Assembly: GCA_015067025.1 (NCBI GenBank)
Contig: SVNC01000005.1
Span: 1-64,000 of the forward strand
DNA length: 64,000 nt
Direction of reading: 5' to 3'
Origin: Oscillospiraceae bacterium
GTDB lineage: Bacteria; Bacillota; Clostridia; Oscillospirales; Ruminococcaceae
A program made the position numbers and the translations under genes. This document shows, in pieces, positions 32,442 through 41,088 of this stretch (the first letter of the stretch is position 1; each line of letters begins with the position of its first letter). Under the pieces are notes generated by a model. It was given only the letters and a program-made list of their open reading frames with translations, was not told the DNA's origin and did no database searches.

Positions 32442-33404
32442 TTATTCAGTAAATTCGTAATTTCCTGTAAAACCTTTTCTTTTTCTTTCTATCCAGCATA
32501 GAATATCGTCGAAAACTATTTCCTTCATAGTTTCGTTTACAAGCTCGTGCCTTGCACCCGGATAAAGCTTTATTTCAGCATTACATCCCTCGTTTATCAG
32601 TTTTTCGTAGACGTTTATTACACCTTTGCCGTAATTACCGACAGGGTCAGCAGAGCCTGATGCAAAAAGGATAGGAAGCTTTTTGGGGAACTTTTCCACC
32701 CATCTTTGTGAGGAAACCCTTCTTAAAAGTGTTGTCAGATCCACAAAGCCTGAGGCGGTGAATATAAAGTTTGTTTTTTCATCATCAATGAACTTTTTTA
32801 TAACCTCTTCATCGTGGGTAAGCCAGTCAAAGATAGTCTGTTTGTTTTCTATTCTGTCGTTGTATACGCCGTACATAAGATTGTTGAGCTTTTCACTTCT
32901 GAAGCGTTCACCTTTCAGGGCGACTACCGATCTTGCGGCACGTACTCCCAGCTCACCCAGTGACTTGTCGTCGCCCGTGCCTAATATCACAAGTGCATTA
33001 AGTTCGTCCGGAAAACGAGTTGCGTACAGTCTTGCGATAAAGCTACCCATACTGTGACCTATCATAAAATAGGGAAGAGTGGGAAACTTTCTCTTCATTA
33101 TCATAGTAAGTCTTCTCAGGTCATTTACCAGATAGCTCCAGCCGTCTTTTTCAGCAAAATAGCCGTAACCGTCAGGAGAGCTTACGCTGCCGCCGTGACC
33201 TAAATGATCGTTTCCGCATACGATATATCCGTTTTCGGTGAGAAATTCGGCAAAATGCTCGTATCGTCCCATATATTCGCACATACCGTGCGAAATTTGT
33301 ATAATACCCTTGATTTCGCCTCCTGCAGGTACATAAACATAGTATGCACATTTATCTACACTATTGGAGGAATCGAAATGTCCGGTGGTTTTGCTGAATC
33401 CCAT
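32442..33404 (-). CDS. Alpha/beta hydrolase (lysophospholipase-like)
   Basis: 320 residues of the serine aminopeptidase S33/monoglyceride lipase family. The nucleophile elbow is GHSMGS (about 117-122), the oxyanion region is ISHGMCEYMGRYE and GNDHLGHG, the acid is likely Asp in FASGSADPVG and the His is in GARHELVNE. No signal peptide, so it is cytoplasmic. It would hydrolyse lysophospholipids or monoacylglycerols. SpoIIR follows about 55 bases downstream. Confidence 0.9.
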   Translation of the reverse strand: MGFSKTTGHFDSSNSVDKCAYYVYVPAGGEIKGIIQISHGMCEYMGRYEHFAEFLTENGYIVCGNDHLGHGGSVSSPDGYGYFAEKDGWSYLVNDLRRLTMIMKRKFPTLPYFMIGHSMGSFIARLYATRFPDELNALVILGTGDDKSLGELGVRAARSVVALKGERFRSEKLNNLMYGVYNDRIENKQTIFDWLTHDEEVIKKFIDDEKTNFIFTASGFVDLTTLLRRVSSQRWVEKFPKKLPILFASGSADPVGNYGKGVINVYEKLINEGCNAEIKLYPGARHELVNETMKEIVFDDILCWIERKRKGFTGNYEFTE

Positions 33405-33509
33405 ATACGTGACGTCCGTTTCTTTTTAGTAAAAATTATTTCATTATATATTATATCAGAAATTTGCCAAAAATTCAAGTGTTTGCTTTTTTACCAAAAT
33501 TTAAAAAGG

Positions 33510-33538
33510 TTGCTTTTTTTGATGTTTGGTGGTATAAT
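33510..33538 (+). promoter_or_regulatory. mrp promoter
   Basis: TTGCTT (33510-33515), 17 bases, TATAAT (33533-33538) with TGG just upstream. Confidence 0.7.
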
Positions 33539-33581
33539 ACTAAATGAACTTAAAATCCCGCAAAAGAAAGGAAAGATAAAA

Positions 33582-34415
33582 ATGAGCGGATGCACACACG
33601 ACTGCAGCAGTTGCAGTCAGAATTGTTCTGACAGAACTCAGCCTCAGAGCTTTCAGGAAAAGCCCCACGAACTGTCAAACATAAAGAAAGTAATAGGAAT
33701 TGTCAGCGGTAAGGGTGGCGTAGGTAAGTCTATGGTGACTTCACTTCTTGCTGTTTCTATGAAGAGAAAAGGCTATGACACGGCAATTCTTGACGCAGAT
33801 ATCACAGGACCTTCTATTCCTAAGGCTTTCGGCATAAACAAGGAAAAGGCGATGGGTGATAACGTAGGTATCTATCCCGTAAAGACAAAGACAGGTATCA
33901 GCGTAATGTCTGTAAATCTCTTACTCCCTGACGAAACCGACCCTGTTGTATGGCGCGGTCCTGTTATTGCCAATGCAGTAAAGCAGTTCTGGACAGACGT
34001 TATCTGGAATGACGTTGATTATATGTTTGTCGATATGCCTCCCGGAACAGGCGACGTACCCCTTACGGTATTCCAGTCACTCCCTGTTGATGGAATCATT
34101 GTGGTAACCTCTCCTCAGGAGCTTGTTTCTATGATTGTAGGCAAGGCGGTTAAAATGGCATCTATGATGAATGTTCCCGTACTCGGTATCGTTGAAAATA
34201 TGTCGTATTTTGAATGTCCCGATTGCAAAAAACAGCACAGCATCTTTGGCGAAAGCCACATTGATGAGGTTGCGGGGCAGTACGGTATCAAGACAATTTC
34301 AAGAATGCCGATCAACCCTAAGCTTTCAGCAGGCTGTGATGAGGGGCTTATCGAGCTTTTCGACGGAAATTGGCTTGATAACATGGCTGACGTTATCGAA
34401 AATACTTCAAAGTAA
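33582..34415 (+). CDS. mrp: Mrp/NBP35 family Fe-S cluster carrier ATPase
   Basis: 277 residues from ATG 33582 (AAAGGAAAG upstream). It has an N-terminal Cys cluster (CTHDCSSCSQNC), a deviant Walker A GKGGVGKS (about 48-55), Walker B-like VDMPPGTGDVPLT, and a C-terminal CxxC (YFECPDCKK) that holds the bridging [4Fe-4S] cluster in the dimer. It delivers Fe-S clusters to target proteins. The longer open frame from 33204 crosses the divergent lipase gene and is not used. Confidence 0.93.
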   Translation: MSGCTHDCSSCSQNCSDRTQPQSFQEKPHELSNIKKVIGIVSGKGGVGKSMVTSLLAVSMKRKGYDTAILDADITGPSIPKAFGINKEKAMGDNVGIYPVKTKTGISVMSVNLLLPDETDPVVWRGPVIANAVKQFWTDVIWNDVDYMFVDMPPGTGDVPLTVFQSLPVDGIIVVTSPQELVSMIVGKAVKMASMMNVPVLGIVENMSYFECPDCKKQHSIFGESHIDEVAGQYGIKTISRMPINPKLSAGCDEGLIELFDGNWLDNMADVIENTSK

Positions 34416-34420
34416 GTTTT

Positions 34421-34456
34421 ACCTCCGCAGATTGTGAAAATTTGCGGAGGTCTTTT
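34421..34456 (+). terminator. Terminator between mrp and sfsA
   Basis: ACCTCCGCA (34421-34429) pairs with TGCGGAGGT (34443-34451), followed by CTTTT. sfsA begins 11 bases later, so read-through probably feeds it. Confidence 0.8.
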
Positions 34457-34466
34457 AAGGTGTGTT

Positions 34467-35177
34467 ATGAAATATAAGAATATAGAAAAGGGAATGTTTC
34501 TTGAAAGGAAAAACCGTTTTATTGCTGTAGCTGATATTGACGGGGTAGTTCAGGAGGTCCACGTAAAAAATACAGGCAGACTTGGTGAACTGCTTATAAG
34601 CGGAGTAACGGCATACTTTGAGAAAGGCAAAAATCCCGCCAGAAAGACGGCATTCGATATGATAGCGGTAGAAAATACGGCTGATGGTTATCCTATGCAG
34701 ATAGTAAATATAGATTCAAACGTCGCTAACGATGTGGCGGGTGAGTGGATAGTCAAAAGCGGTCTTTTTTCATCGTCTGCAAATGTGAAAAGAGAAGTAA
34801 GGTTTGAAAATTCCCGCTTTGATTTTTATATAGAGGATGGAGAAAACAAAGCGTTTCTTGAAGTTAAAGGAGTAACGCTCAGGAAAGGCAACGTTGCCAT
34901 GTTTCCCGACGCTCCCACCGAAAGAGGTATAAAGCATATATATGAGCTTATATCAGCGAAAAAGCTGGGGTATAAGTCGTATATCCTTTTTGTTATACAA
35001 ATGAAGGGTGTAGACATCTTCACACCGAATATCGAAACTCATAAGGATTTTGCACTGGCATTATATGAAGCAAAGCGTCAGGGAGTAGAAATATTTGCTA
35101 CCGACTGTATCGTTAAAGAAAATGAAATAACACCCGATAAAAATATAAGGGTTGATATAAATCCCGAAGTGTGTTAA
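34467..35177 (+). CDS. sfsA: SfsA family DNA-binding/sugar fermentation protein
   Basis: 236 residues from ATG 34467 (AAGGTG upstream). Typical SfsA segments: GMFLERKNRFIAVADIDG, VHVKNTGRLGELL, FEARY-like VRFENSRFDFYIEDG, FLEVKGVTLRKGNVAMFPDA, TERGIKHIYEL. SfsA was named from E. coli maltose fermentation; the fold is nuclease-like (PD-(D/E)xK), but its role remains vague. It follows mrp over a terminator. Confidence 0.92.
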   Translation: MKYKNIEKGMFLERKNRFIAVADIDGVVQEVHVKNTGRLGELLISGVTAYFEKGKNPARKTAFDMIAVENTADGYPMQIVNIDSNVANDVAGEWIVKSGLFSSSANVKREVRFENSRFDFYIEDGENKAFLEVKGVTLRKGNVAMFPDAPTERGIKHIYELISAKKLGYKSYILFVIQMKGVDIFTPNIETHKDFALALYEAKRQGVEIFATDCIVKENEITPDKNIRVDINPEVC

Positions 35178-35180
35178 AAT
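35152..35180 (+). promoter_or_regulatory. Promoter of the toxin/CPCC pair
   Basis: TTGATA (35152-35157), 17 bases, TAAAAT (35175-35180). It overlaps the end of sfsA and lies 28 bases before the next start. Confidence 0.65.
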
Positions 35181-35208
35181 AAAGAAAATAACGGAAAGGA
35201 AAATAAAA

Positions 35209-35802
35209 ATGTCAAATCAGAATAAAAACGGCAATAAAGCTCCTGCTATAGTTGGTATTATAGCAGCGGCAATAGCAGCCTTCTTTGGTATTTCAATACC
35301 CACAAATCTTTTTGGCGGCGGAAACGAGGTTGCTTCCTCTACCCCTACGTCATCTGTTGTTGAAAGTGTGAATTCTTCGGTAAATGAAGAAAGCTCCGAA
35401 ACCGAGATAACGGTAACGTCAAAGCCTGAAACCACTACAACAACAAAAGCAGAGCAGACTTCAAAGCCTGAAACCACCACTACAACAAAGGCAGAAGAAC
35501 AGTCAAAGCCTGAAAGCAGTAAAGAAGAGGTTTTCTACTATTTCAGAAACCAGGGCCTTTATGACAGCCATTATGAAAAGCATGGACACGAGTTCGGCAA
35601 TATCACAAAGGAAGAATATCTGCAAAAGGCAAACGACCTTATAAATTCTGATTCTCCCGACATACTGACAAAGTATGAGGATGATGGGGACTTTATGTAC
35701 TTCAACAAAAAGACGGATGAGTTTTTGGTATTAGCACCTGACGGCTACATAAGAACGTATTTTATTCCCGATGACGGAATAGATTACTGGAACAGACAAT
35801 AA
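35209..35802 (+). CDS. Candidate membrane-anchored BECR-fold toxin
   Basis: 197 residues. A short polar start is followed by one hydrophobic helix (12-32), a Ser/Thr/Glu linker with tandem SKPETTTTTKAE units (about 66-95), and a C-terminal domain (about 108-197). That domain has HYEKHGHEFGNITKEEYLQK, then a strand pair FMYFNKKTDEFLVLAPDG and YIRTYF. This order is what I know from barnase/EndoU/colicin-E5/RelE-like (BECR) toxin tips of CdiA and phage proteins, which are RNases. The linker suggests display outside the cell. It has its own promoter, is followed by a CPCC-family gene 10 bases on, and the pair ends at a terminator. Confidence 0.6.
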   Translation: MSNQNKNGNKAPAIVGIIAAAIAAFFGISIPTNLFGGGNEVASSTPTSSVVESVNSSVNEESSETEITVTSKPETTTTTKAEQTSKPETTTTTKAEEQSKPESSKEEVFYYFRNQGLYDSHYEKHGHEFGNITKEEYLQKANDLINSDSPDILTKYEDDGDFMYFNKKTDEFLVLAPDGYIRTYFIPDDGIDYWNRQ

Positions 35803-35812
35803 GAGGTAAGTT

Positions 35813-36049
35813 ATGAGTGAATTTAAAATAATGTGCCCTTGCTGTGAACATATGACTATACAGGATGAATACGATATTTGTCCCGTATGCTTCTGGGAAT
35901 ATGATAAAAGCCAGAGCGAAAGACCCTACAGCACAGGCGGAGCAAACAGTGTAAGTCTTAACGAGGCAAAAGCAAATTATGTCCGTTACGGAGCTTGCGA
36001 AAAAAGATTTCAGGAAAAGGTAAGAGAGCCTTTGCCTGAGGAAGAATAA
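35813..36049 (+). CDS. CPCC-family Cys-rich protein, possible immunity protein
   Basis: 78 residues with the CPCC family layout: MCPCCEHMTIQDEYDICPVC (two Cys pairs, probable zinc knuckle), FWEYDKSQSERP and GGANSVSLNEAKANY. It is acidic and cytoplasmic. The family has no established activity. It starts 10 bases after the toxin-like gene behind AGAGGTAAG and is the only partner in that transcription unit, so an immunity or chaperone role is plausible but inferred. Confidence 0.75.
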   Translation: MSEFKIMCPCCEHMTIQDEYDICPVCFWEYDKSQSERPYSTGGANSVSLNEAKANYVRYGACEKRFQEKVREPLPEEE

Positions 36050-36056
36050 AAAAACA

Positions 36057-36090
36057 AAGCCGGATGGTTTCCCATCCGGCTTAAATTTTT
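36057..36090. terminator. Bidirectional terminator
   Basis: AAGCCGGATGG (36057-36067) pairs with CCATCCGGCTT (36072-36082), TTTC loop, T run. It lies between the CPCC gene and putP. Confidence 0.9.
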
Positions 36091-36102
36091 GCTGTTTTGA
36101 AA

Positions 36103-37632
36103 TTACTTCATAGCTTTTACTGTTTCAAATTCATCAACGATTTCCTTTTCAGGAGCTTTTGTTACAAGCGAAACTACTATGATAGCTACGAGAGCTACGA
36201 TAAATGCAGGGAGAAGCTCATATATATCAAGGATACCGCCCATAGGACGAACAACGAACTTCCATACGAATATCATAATACCGCCTGCAACAAGACCCGC
36301 GAGAGCACCAAACTTGTTTGCTCTCTTCCAGAATAATGCACAGAGCATTACAGGACCGAAGGTAGCACCAAAGCCTGCCCACGCAAAGGATACGATGTCA
36401 AATACTGAACTGTTGGGATCCCAGGCGATTACGACACCTATAACAGCTATTACGATAACTGTTGCTCTTGCGATAAGCATAGATGTTTTTTCGGATGTTT
36501 TTACTTTGAATACACCGCGGATAATGTTTTCTGACATACTTGAAGAAGCCGCTAAAAGCTGTGAGTCAGAGGTTGACATTGTAGATGCTAAGATACCTGC
36601 AATGATAAGACCTGCAACAAGTGCCGCTAAAGGACCGAAGGTGCTGAGCAGATTTGAAATCTGAACGATGATTGTTTCAGGGTCTGCAAGAGGGTTCATA
36701 GACTTATTTGCAACCATTGCGTTACCAACGATACCGATAAAGATTGCGATACCGAGAGAGATAACTACCCAGATGGAAGCGACACGACGTGAAGTCTTTA
36801 TCTTGTTACTGTCGTTTATAGCCATAAAGCGTAAAAGTACGTGTGGCATACCAAAGTAGCCAAGTCCCCATGCAAGCATAGAAACCATATTGAGTACGCC
36901 GTAGTCCTTTGCAACGCCAAGGTTGTTGTCAAAGATCTGTGTTACGGATAAGTAGCCGGGGAGGCTCTGACCGTGTGAAATAACTTCGTTAAGACCGCCT
37001 GCCATTGAGATGCCAAATATAACAACGACAATAAGTGCAAGAGTCATAATAATGCTCTGTATAAAGTCTGTTATACTTGCCGCAAGGAAGCCGCCGATAG
37101 TTGTGTAGGCGAGGATAATAACCGCACTTATAATCATCATAAGATGATAGTCAGCACCGAAAAGTGACTGGAAGAGCTTACCGCAAGCTGCAAATCCTGA
37201 GCCTGTGTAGGGGATAAAGAATATAAGGATAATTGCCGCTGAAATAAGGTTGATCAAATTCTTATCTCTGAATCTGTTCTTGAAAAAGTCGGGAATTGTG
37301 ATTGCGTTTCCGCAAACCTGAGTATAGTTACGAAGTCTTTTCGCAACGATGAGCCAGTTTACGTATGTACCTATTGCAAGACCGATAGCTGTCCAGCCTG
37401 CGTCAGCAATACCTGTTGCATAAGCAACACCGGGAAGACCCATAAGTAACCAGCCGCTCATATCAGACGCTTCTGCACTCATAGCGGTAACAAAAGGTCC
37501 AAGCTTTCTGCCGCCGAGATAGAAGTCGCCGACATTGCCTGTTTTTTTGGAACAAATCAGACCTACAACTACTACAGAGCCAAGGTAGATCAGAATTGTG
37601 ACAAGCATTAAAATCTGTTCTGTTGTTAGCAT
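36103..37632 (-). CDS. putP: Sodium/proline symporter
   Basis: 509 residues from ATG 37632 (AAGGAG upstream) with about 12-13 membrane helices of the SSS family. Seen are FYLGGRKLGPFVTAMSAEAS, DMSGWLLMGLPG, the sodium and proline site of helix 2, and AILASTMSTSDSQLLAASSS near helix 9. It takes up proline with Na+ for nutrition or osmotic protection. Single gene with its own promoter. Confidence 0.92.
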   Translation of the reverse strand: MLTTEQILMLVTILIYLGSVVVVGLICSKKTGNVGDFYLGGRKLGPFVTAMSAEASDMSGWLLMGLPGVAYATGIADAGWTAIGLAIGTYVNWLIVAKRLRNYTQVCGNAITIPDFFKNRFRDKNLINLISAAIILIFFIPYTGSGFAACGKLFQSLFGADYHLMMIISAVIILAYTTIGGFLAASITDFIQSIIMTLALIVVVIFGISMAGGLNEVISHGQSLPGYLSVTQIFDNNLGVAKDYGVLNMVSMLAWGLGYFGMPHVLLRFMAINDSNKIKTSRRVASIWVVISLGIAIFIGIVGNAMVANKSMNPLADPETIIVQISNLLSTFGPLAALVAGLIIAGILASTMSTSDSQLLAASSSMSENIIRGVFKVKTSEKTSMLIARATVIVIAVIGVVIAWDPNSSVFDIVSFAWAGFGATFGPVMLCALFWKRANKFGALAGLVAGGIMIFVWKFVVRPMGGILDIYELLPAFIVALVAIIVVSLVTKAPEKEIVDEFETVKAMK

Positions 37633-37676
37633 TTCTTTACTCCTTCTTTGCCGTTTAAAGCAAGATATTTGATATA

Positions 37677-37705
37677 ATTTTACCACAAATTATCGATAAA
37701 TGCAA
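37677..37705 (-). promoter_or_regulatory. putP promoter
   Basis: On the minus strand TTGCAT (37705-37700), 17 bases, TAAAAT (37682-37677). Confidence 0.65.
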
Positions 37706-37856
37706 GTTGTTTATATAAAAACATTGTTAATAATAAAAATATTTTATTTTTACATAGGTAATAGTTGTCCGTTTTTTTGGACATTCAGGGGTGTAGAATA
37801 TAGTCGTAGGATAAAAGCAAGCTTTTAAAAAGCGTTTACGGAGAAAGGAAAATGAA

Positions 37857-38066
37857 ATGTTACTTTGTGGTTTATTATTTATGTTAGTGTGTTTTTTAGC
37901 ATTTGTTCTCACTTGTTTTGCAGAGATGCACGGTGAGGATAAAGAAAAAGTCTCCGCTAAGGTTAAAGCGGAGACTGATTTAAAAGCAATTTCTGTCAGA
38001 AATAAAATGTGTCACGGAAACTGCGGTTATGAAAATAATCGCGGCGAGCTTAAAAAAGCCGGTTAA
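37857..38066 (+). CDS. Small membrane protein (69 aa)
   Basis: I do not recognise this protein. A hydrophobic N-terminus (residues 1-23, five Cys-free turns broken by Cys4, Cys12 and Cys20) is followed by a charged tail with two Cys (NKMCHGNCGYENN). AGAAAGGA lies about nine bases upstream of ATG 37857. Its stop codon shares bases with the stop codon of gpsA on the other strand. A single-pass membrane peptide is likely. Confidence 0.6.
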   Translation: MLLCGLLFMLVCFLAFVLTCFAEMHGEDKEKVSAKVKAETDLKAISVRNKMCHGNCGYENNRGELKKAG

Positions 38067-39055
38067 AACACTTCTTCTTCTGCACGGCTGGGCCTTGTCA
38101 TAAGCTTTGATATGCTTGCAAAGGGGTTTTGTCCCTCATAGCATACAACGCAAAGCTGATCGATGATGGGAACTGATACACCGAGCCTTTTTGCAATCTT
38201 CTGAGCTATTTTAGCAACGTTGTAACCTTCAACGGTGCCTACTCTTGCAACCGCATCCTCTGCGGACATTCCTTCACCTATAAGGAGTCCGGCACGGTGG
38301 TTTCTTGAATGGGTAGAGGTGCAGGTGACTATAAGGTCGCCTATGCCCGAAAGACCGTTGAAGGTTTCTCTTTTCGCTCCCATTGCAACACCCATACGGG
38401 TTATTTCAGCAATACCTCTTGTCATAATAGCGGCTAAAGTGTTATCGCCAAGTCCCATGCCTTCAATTATACCACAGCAAAGAGCTATAGCGTTCTTCAT
38501 AGCACCGCCTATTTCGCATCCGATAATATCGCTGTTTGCATATATTCTGAAACGATTGTTCTGTAAAGTATCCTGAACGTATTCGGTGCTTGCCTTATCA
38601 TCAGAAGCACAGACTACGGTTGTCGGAAAGTTTCTTGCCACTTCTTCAGCATGAGAAGGACCTGTAAGTACAACTACAGAATTGTTTGGCAGTTCTTCCT
38701 TTAAAACCTCGGAAAGTCTTTTTTCCGTTTCCTCTTCAAAGCCCTTGCCGACGTTTACTATAACAGTGTTAGGCGTAACGTAGGGCTTTACGCTTTGTGC
38801 CACTTCTCTTACGAATTTTGAGGGAATAGCAAAAACAAGTATATCAACACCTGACGCAACTGATAAATCTGTAGTAAGAGTTATTGTAGGCGGAACTATA
38901 ACACCGGGGAGCAGTCTTTTATGCTCTCCGTCTTTTCTTATAGCTTCAATTTCTTCTTCATATTTTGACCAGGCTGTTACGTTATGACCGTACTTGTCCC
39001 ACATAATTCCGAGGGCTGTACCAAAACCACAGCCAAGTATCATTATATTTGCCAT
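38063..39055 (-). CDS. gpsA: Glycerol-3-phosphate dehydrogenase [NAD(P)+]
   Basis: 330 residues: the nucleotide-binding GCGFGTALGI (8-17), LTGPSHAEEVA, the catalytic Lys region GGAMKNAIALCCGIIEG and GLSGIGDLIVTCTS all fit GpsA. It reduces DHAP to sn-glycerol-3-phosphate for phospholipid synthesis. It is the last gene of the DUF512 - der - plsY - gpsA operon and would supply the substrate of PlsY. Confidence 0.95.
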   Translation of the reverse strand: MANIMILGCGFGTALGIMWDKYGHNVTAWSKYEEEIEAIRKDGEHKRLLPGVIVPPTITLTTDLSVASGVDILVFAIPSKFVREVAQSVKPYVTPNTVIVNVGKGFEEETEKRLSEVLKEELPNNSVVVLTGPSHAEEVARNFPTTVVCASDDKASTEYVQDTLQNNRFRIYANSDIIGCEIGGAMKNAIALCCGIIEGMGLGDNTLAAIMTRGIAEITRMGVAMGAKRETFNGLSGIGDLIVTCTSTHSRNHRAGLLIGEGMSAEDAVARVGTVEGYNVAKIAQKIAKRLGVSVPIIDQLCVVCYEGQNPFASISKLMTRPSRAEEEVF

Positions 39056-39081
39056 TTCAGATTATTTCCTTTCAAAGAGGA

Positions 39082-39738
39082 TTACGCTTTTTGTCCTAAT
39101 TTCTTTTCTGTATGGTTTCTCAGACGCTGGATGTTACCTCTGTGCATATAGAGAATAAGTATGCCGATTATAAGTCCGAGTCCTGCGTTTATAAAGGCTG
39201 AGGGGTCACCTACCAAAAGTCCGTAGGTGAGGGTTACGGGTGCATATAATGCACCTGCGATACAAGAGCCGAGAGATACGTATCTCGTAATAGCTACAAC
39301 CACAATGAAAATACCAAGCAGTATGCAGGCGGGTATCCATTCAACAGTCATAAGTATTGCAACGGATACTAATATACCCTTACCGCCCTTGAACTTATAG
39401 TAAACAGGGAAGAGGTGACCTAAAAAGCCTGTAAGTGCTGCCACAAAAGCGACATAGTTCATACCGTTAGATAACACCGTTGTATCAATTCCTGCAAGCC
39501 ACAGGAATGAAAATCTTACGATCAGCACTGATAAAACACCCTTCAGGACGTCACCGATAAGCACGAATAACGCTGCAAGCTTACCCTGTGTACGAAGGGT
39601 ATTTGTAAGCCCTGCATTACCACTGCCAAGAGTTCTTATATCCTTACCGCACTTTATTTTTGTTACGATTATAGCCGTGTTTATACCGCATAAAAGATAG
39701 GGTACAAGCACCATAATTGCAAAGCATAAATATATCAT
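39082..39738 (-). CDS. plsY: Glycerol-3-phosphate acyltransferase PlsY (paralogue 2)
   Basis: 218 residues with about five membrane helices. Canonical motif 1 LGSGNAGLTNTLRTQG, motif 2 GHLFPVYYKFKGGKG and a later conserved region (RYVSLGSCIAG) are all present. It is the housekeeping copy judged by its place between der and gpsA. Compare paralogue 1 at 27957. Confidence 0.95.
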   Translation of the reverse strand: MIYLCFAIMVLVPYLLCGINTAIIVTKIKCGKDIRTLGSGNAGLTNTLRTQGKLAALFVLIGDVLKGVLSVLIVRFSFLWLAGIDTTVLSNGMNYVAFVAALTGFLGHLFPVYYKFKGGKGILVSVAILMTVEWIPACILLGIFIVVVAITRYVSLGSCIAGALYAPVTLTYGLLVGDPSAFINAGLGLIIGILILYMHRGNIQRLRNHTEKKLGQKA

Positions 39739-39742
39739 TATG

Positions 39743-41062
39743 TTATTCTCCTCGTTCTCTTATAACAAGTCTTATGGGAGTACCATCAAGACCAAAGCTT
39801 TCTCTTATCTGATTTTCAAGATATCTCTGATAAGAATAATGGAATAATTCCTTGTTGTTGCAGAAGATTACAAATGTCGGAGGCTTTGCGGATGCCTGAG
39901 TCATATAGTATATCTTGAGTCTCTTACCCTTGTCTGAGGGCGGCTGAACTCTTGCTGTAGCGTAAGCTAACATATCGTTGAGCGTACCTGTAGCAATTCG
40001 TCTTGCATTCTGATTTGAAGTGTAATTAATAAGCTCAAAGAGTTTATCTATTCTCTGTCCTGTAAGGGCGGAAATGAACACAAAGGGAGCGTATGACATA
40101 AAGGAGAAGTCTACTTCTAACTTCTTCTTGAACTCGTTCATTGTGTTGCTGTCTTTTTCGATAGAGTCCCACTTGTTGATAGCAATAACGCTTGCCTTAC
40201 CCTGATCGTGAGCATAGCCTGCTACCTTGCTGTCCTGCTCTGTAAACCCTTCGTTTGCATCAATCATAATTACACAGACGTCTGCTCTGTCAATAGCCAT
40301 ATAAGCACGTAAAACGCTGTATTTTTCTATCTGTTCATTTACCTTTGATTTTCTTCTGATACCTGCTGTATCAATAAATACGTATTCTTCACCGTCACGC
40401 TTGATTACAGTATCAACAGCATCTCTTGTAGTACCTGCTATATCAGATACTATCATTCTGTCCTCTCCTGCAATCTTGTTTATAAGTGAGGATTTACCTG
40501 CGTTAGGCTTACCGATGACAGCTACTTTAATAGCGTCGGGAGAGTATTCTTCCTCTTTTTCCCCTTTAGGCATAAGCTCAAATACAGCATCGAGAAGATC
40601 GCCTGTGCCGTGACCGTGTACTGAAGATACGGGGATAGGTTCACCAAGACCTAAATTATAGAATTCATAGAATTCAGGTGGCACGTCACCAACTGTATCT
40701 ACCTTGTTTACGCATAAAACAACGGGCTTACCGCTCTTTAAAAGCATAGCGGCAACGTCTGAGTCGTTGGCGGTAACACCTGACGTAATATCGGTAACTA
40801 AAACTATAACATCAGCCTTATCAATAGCAAGCTGCGCCTGAGTTCTCATCTGTGATAATATTATATCCTTTGTATCAGGTTCGATACCACCTGTATCAAT
40901 AAGCATAAATTCCTTACCAAGCCACTCGGCCTTTGAATATATTCTGTCTCTTGTAACGCCCGGTGTATCGTCTACTATAGACATTCTTTTGCCGACAAGC
41001 TTATTGAACAACGTGGATTTTCCCACGTTAGGTCTGCCGACAATTGCTACAATTCCTTCCAT
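39743..41062 (-). CDS. der: GTPase Der (EngA), ribosome assembly
   Basis: 439 residues with two Ras-like GTPase domains and a KH-like end. First domain: GRPNVGKSTLF, DTGG, NKVD; second: GKPNAGKSSLI, DTAGIR, NKWD; then VRPP-like VQPPSDKGKRLKIYYMTQAS and the C-terminal GTPIRLVIRERGE. Der is needed for 50S ribosome maturation. It follows the DUF512 gene by 26 bases. Confidence 0.96.
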   Translation of the reverse strand: MEGIVAIVGRPNVGKSTLFNKLVGKRMSIVDDTPGVTRDRIYSKAEWLGKEFMLIDTGGIEPDTKDIILSQMRTQAQLAIDKADVIVLVTDITSGVTANDSDVAAMLLKSGKPVVLCVNKVDTVGDVPPEFYEFYNLGLGEPIPVSSVHGHGTGDLLDAVFELMPKGEKEEEYSPDAIKVAVIGKPNAGKSSLINKIAGEDRMIVSDIAGTTRDAVDTVIKRDGEEYVFIDTAGIRRKSKVNEQIEKYSVLRAYMAIDRADVCVIMIDANEGFTEQDSKVAGYAHDQGKASVIAINKWDSIEKDSNTMNEFKKKLEVDFSFMSYAPFVFISALTGQRIDKLFELINYTSNQNARRIATGTLNDMLAYATARVQPPSDKGKRLKIYYMTQASAKPPTFVIFCNNKELFHYSYQRYLENQIRESFGLDGTPIRLVIRERGE

Positions 41063-41088
41063 TTTATTATTTTCCTTTCCTTTGTTAT

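Noticed and set aside
33204-33581. Long N-terminal extension of the mrp frame
   Set aside because: It runs through the divergent lipase gene and the mrp promoter; ATG 33582 has a good ribosome binding site and the family's Cys-rich start.
35395-35520. Tandem repeat considered as a CRISPR or VNTR
   Set aside because: It is two in-frame copies of a Thr-rich protein linker; no spacers are present.
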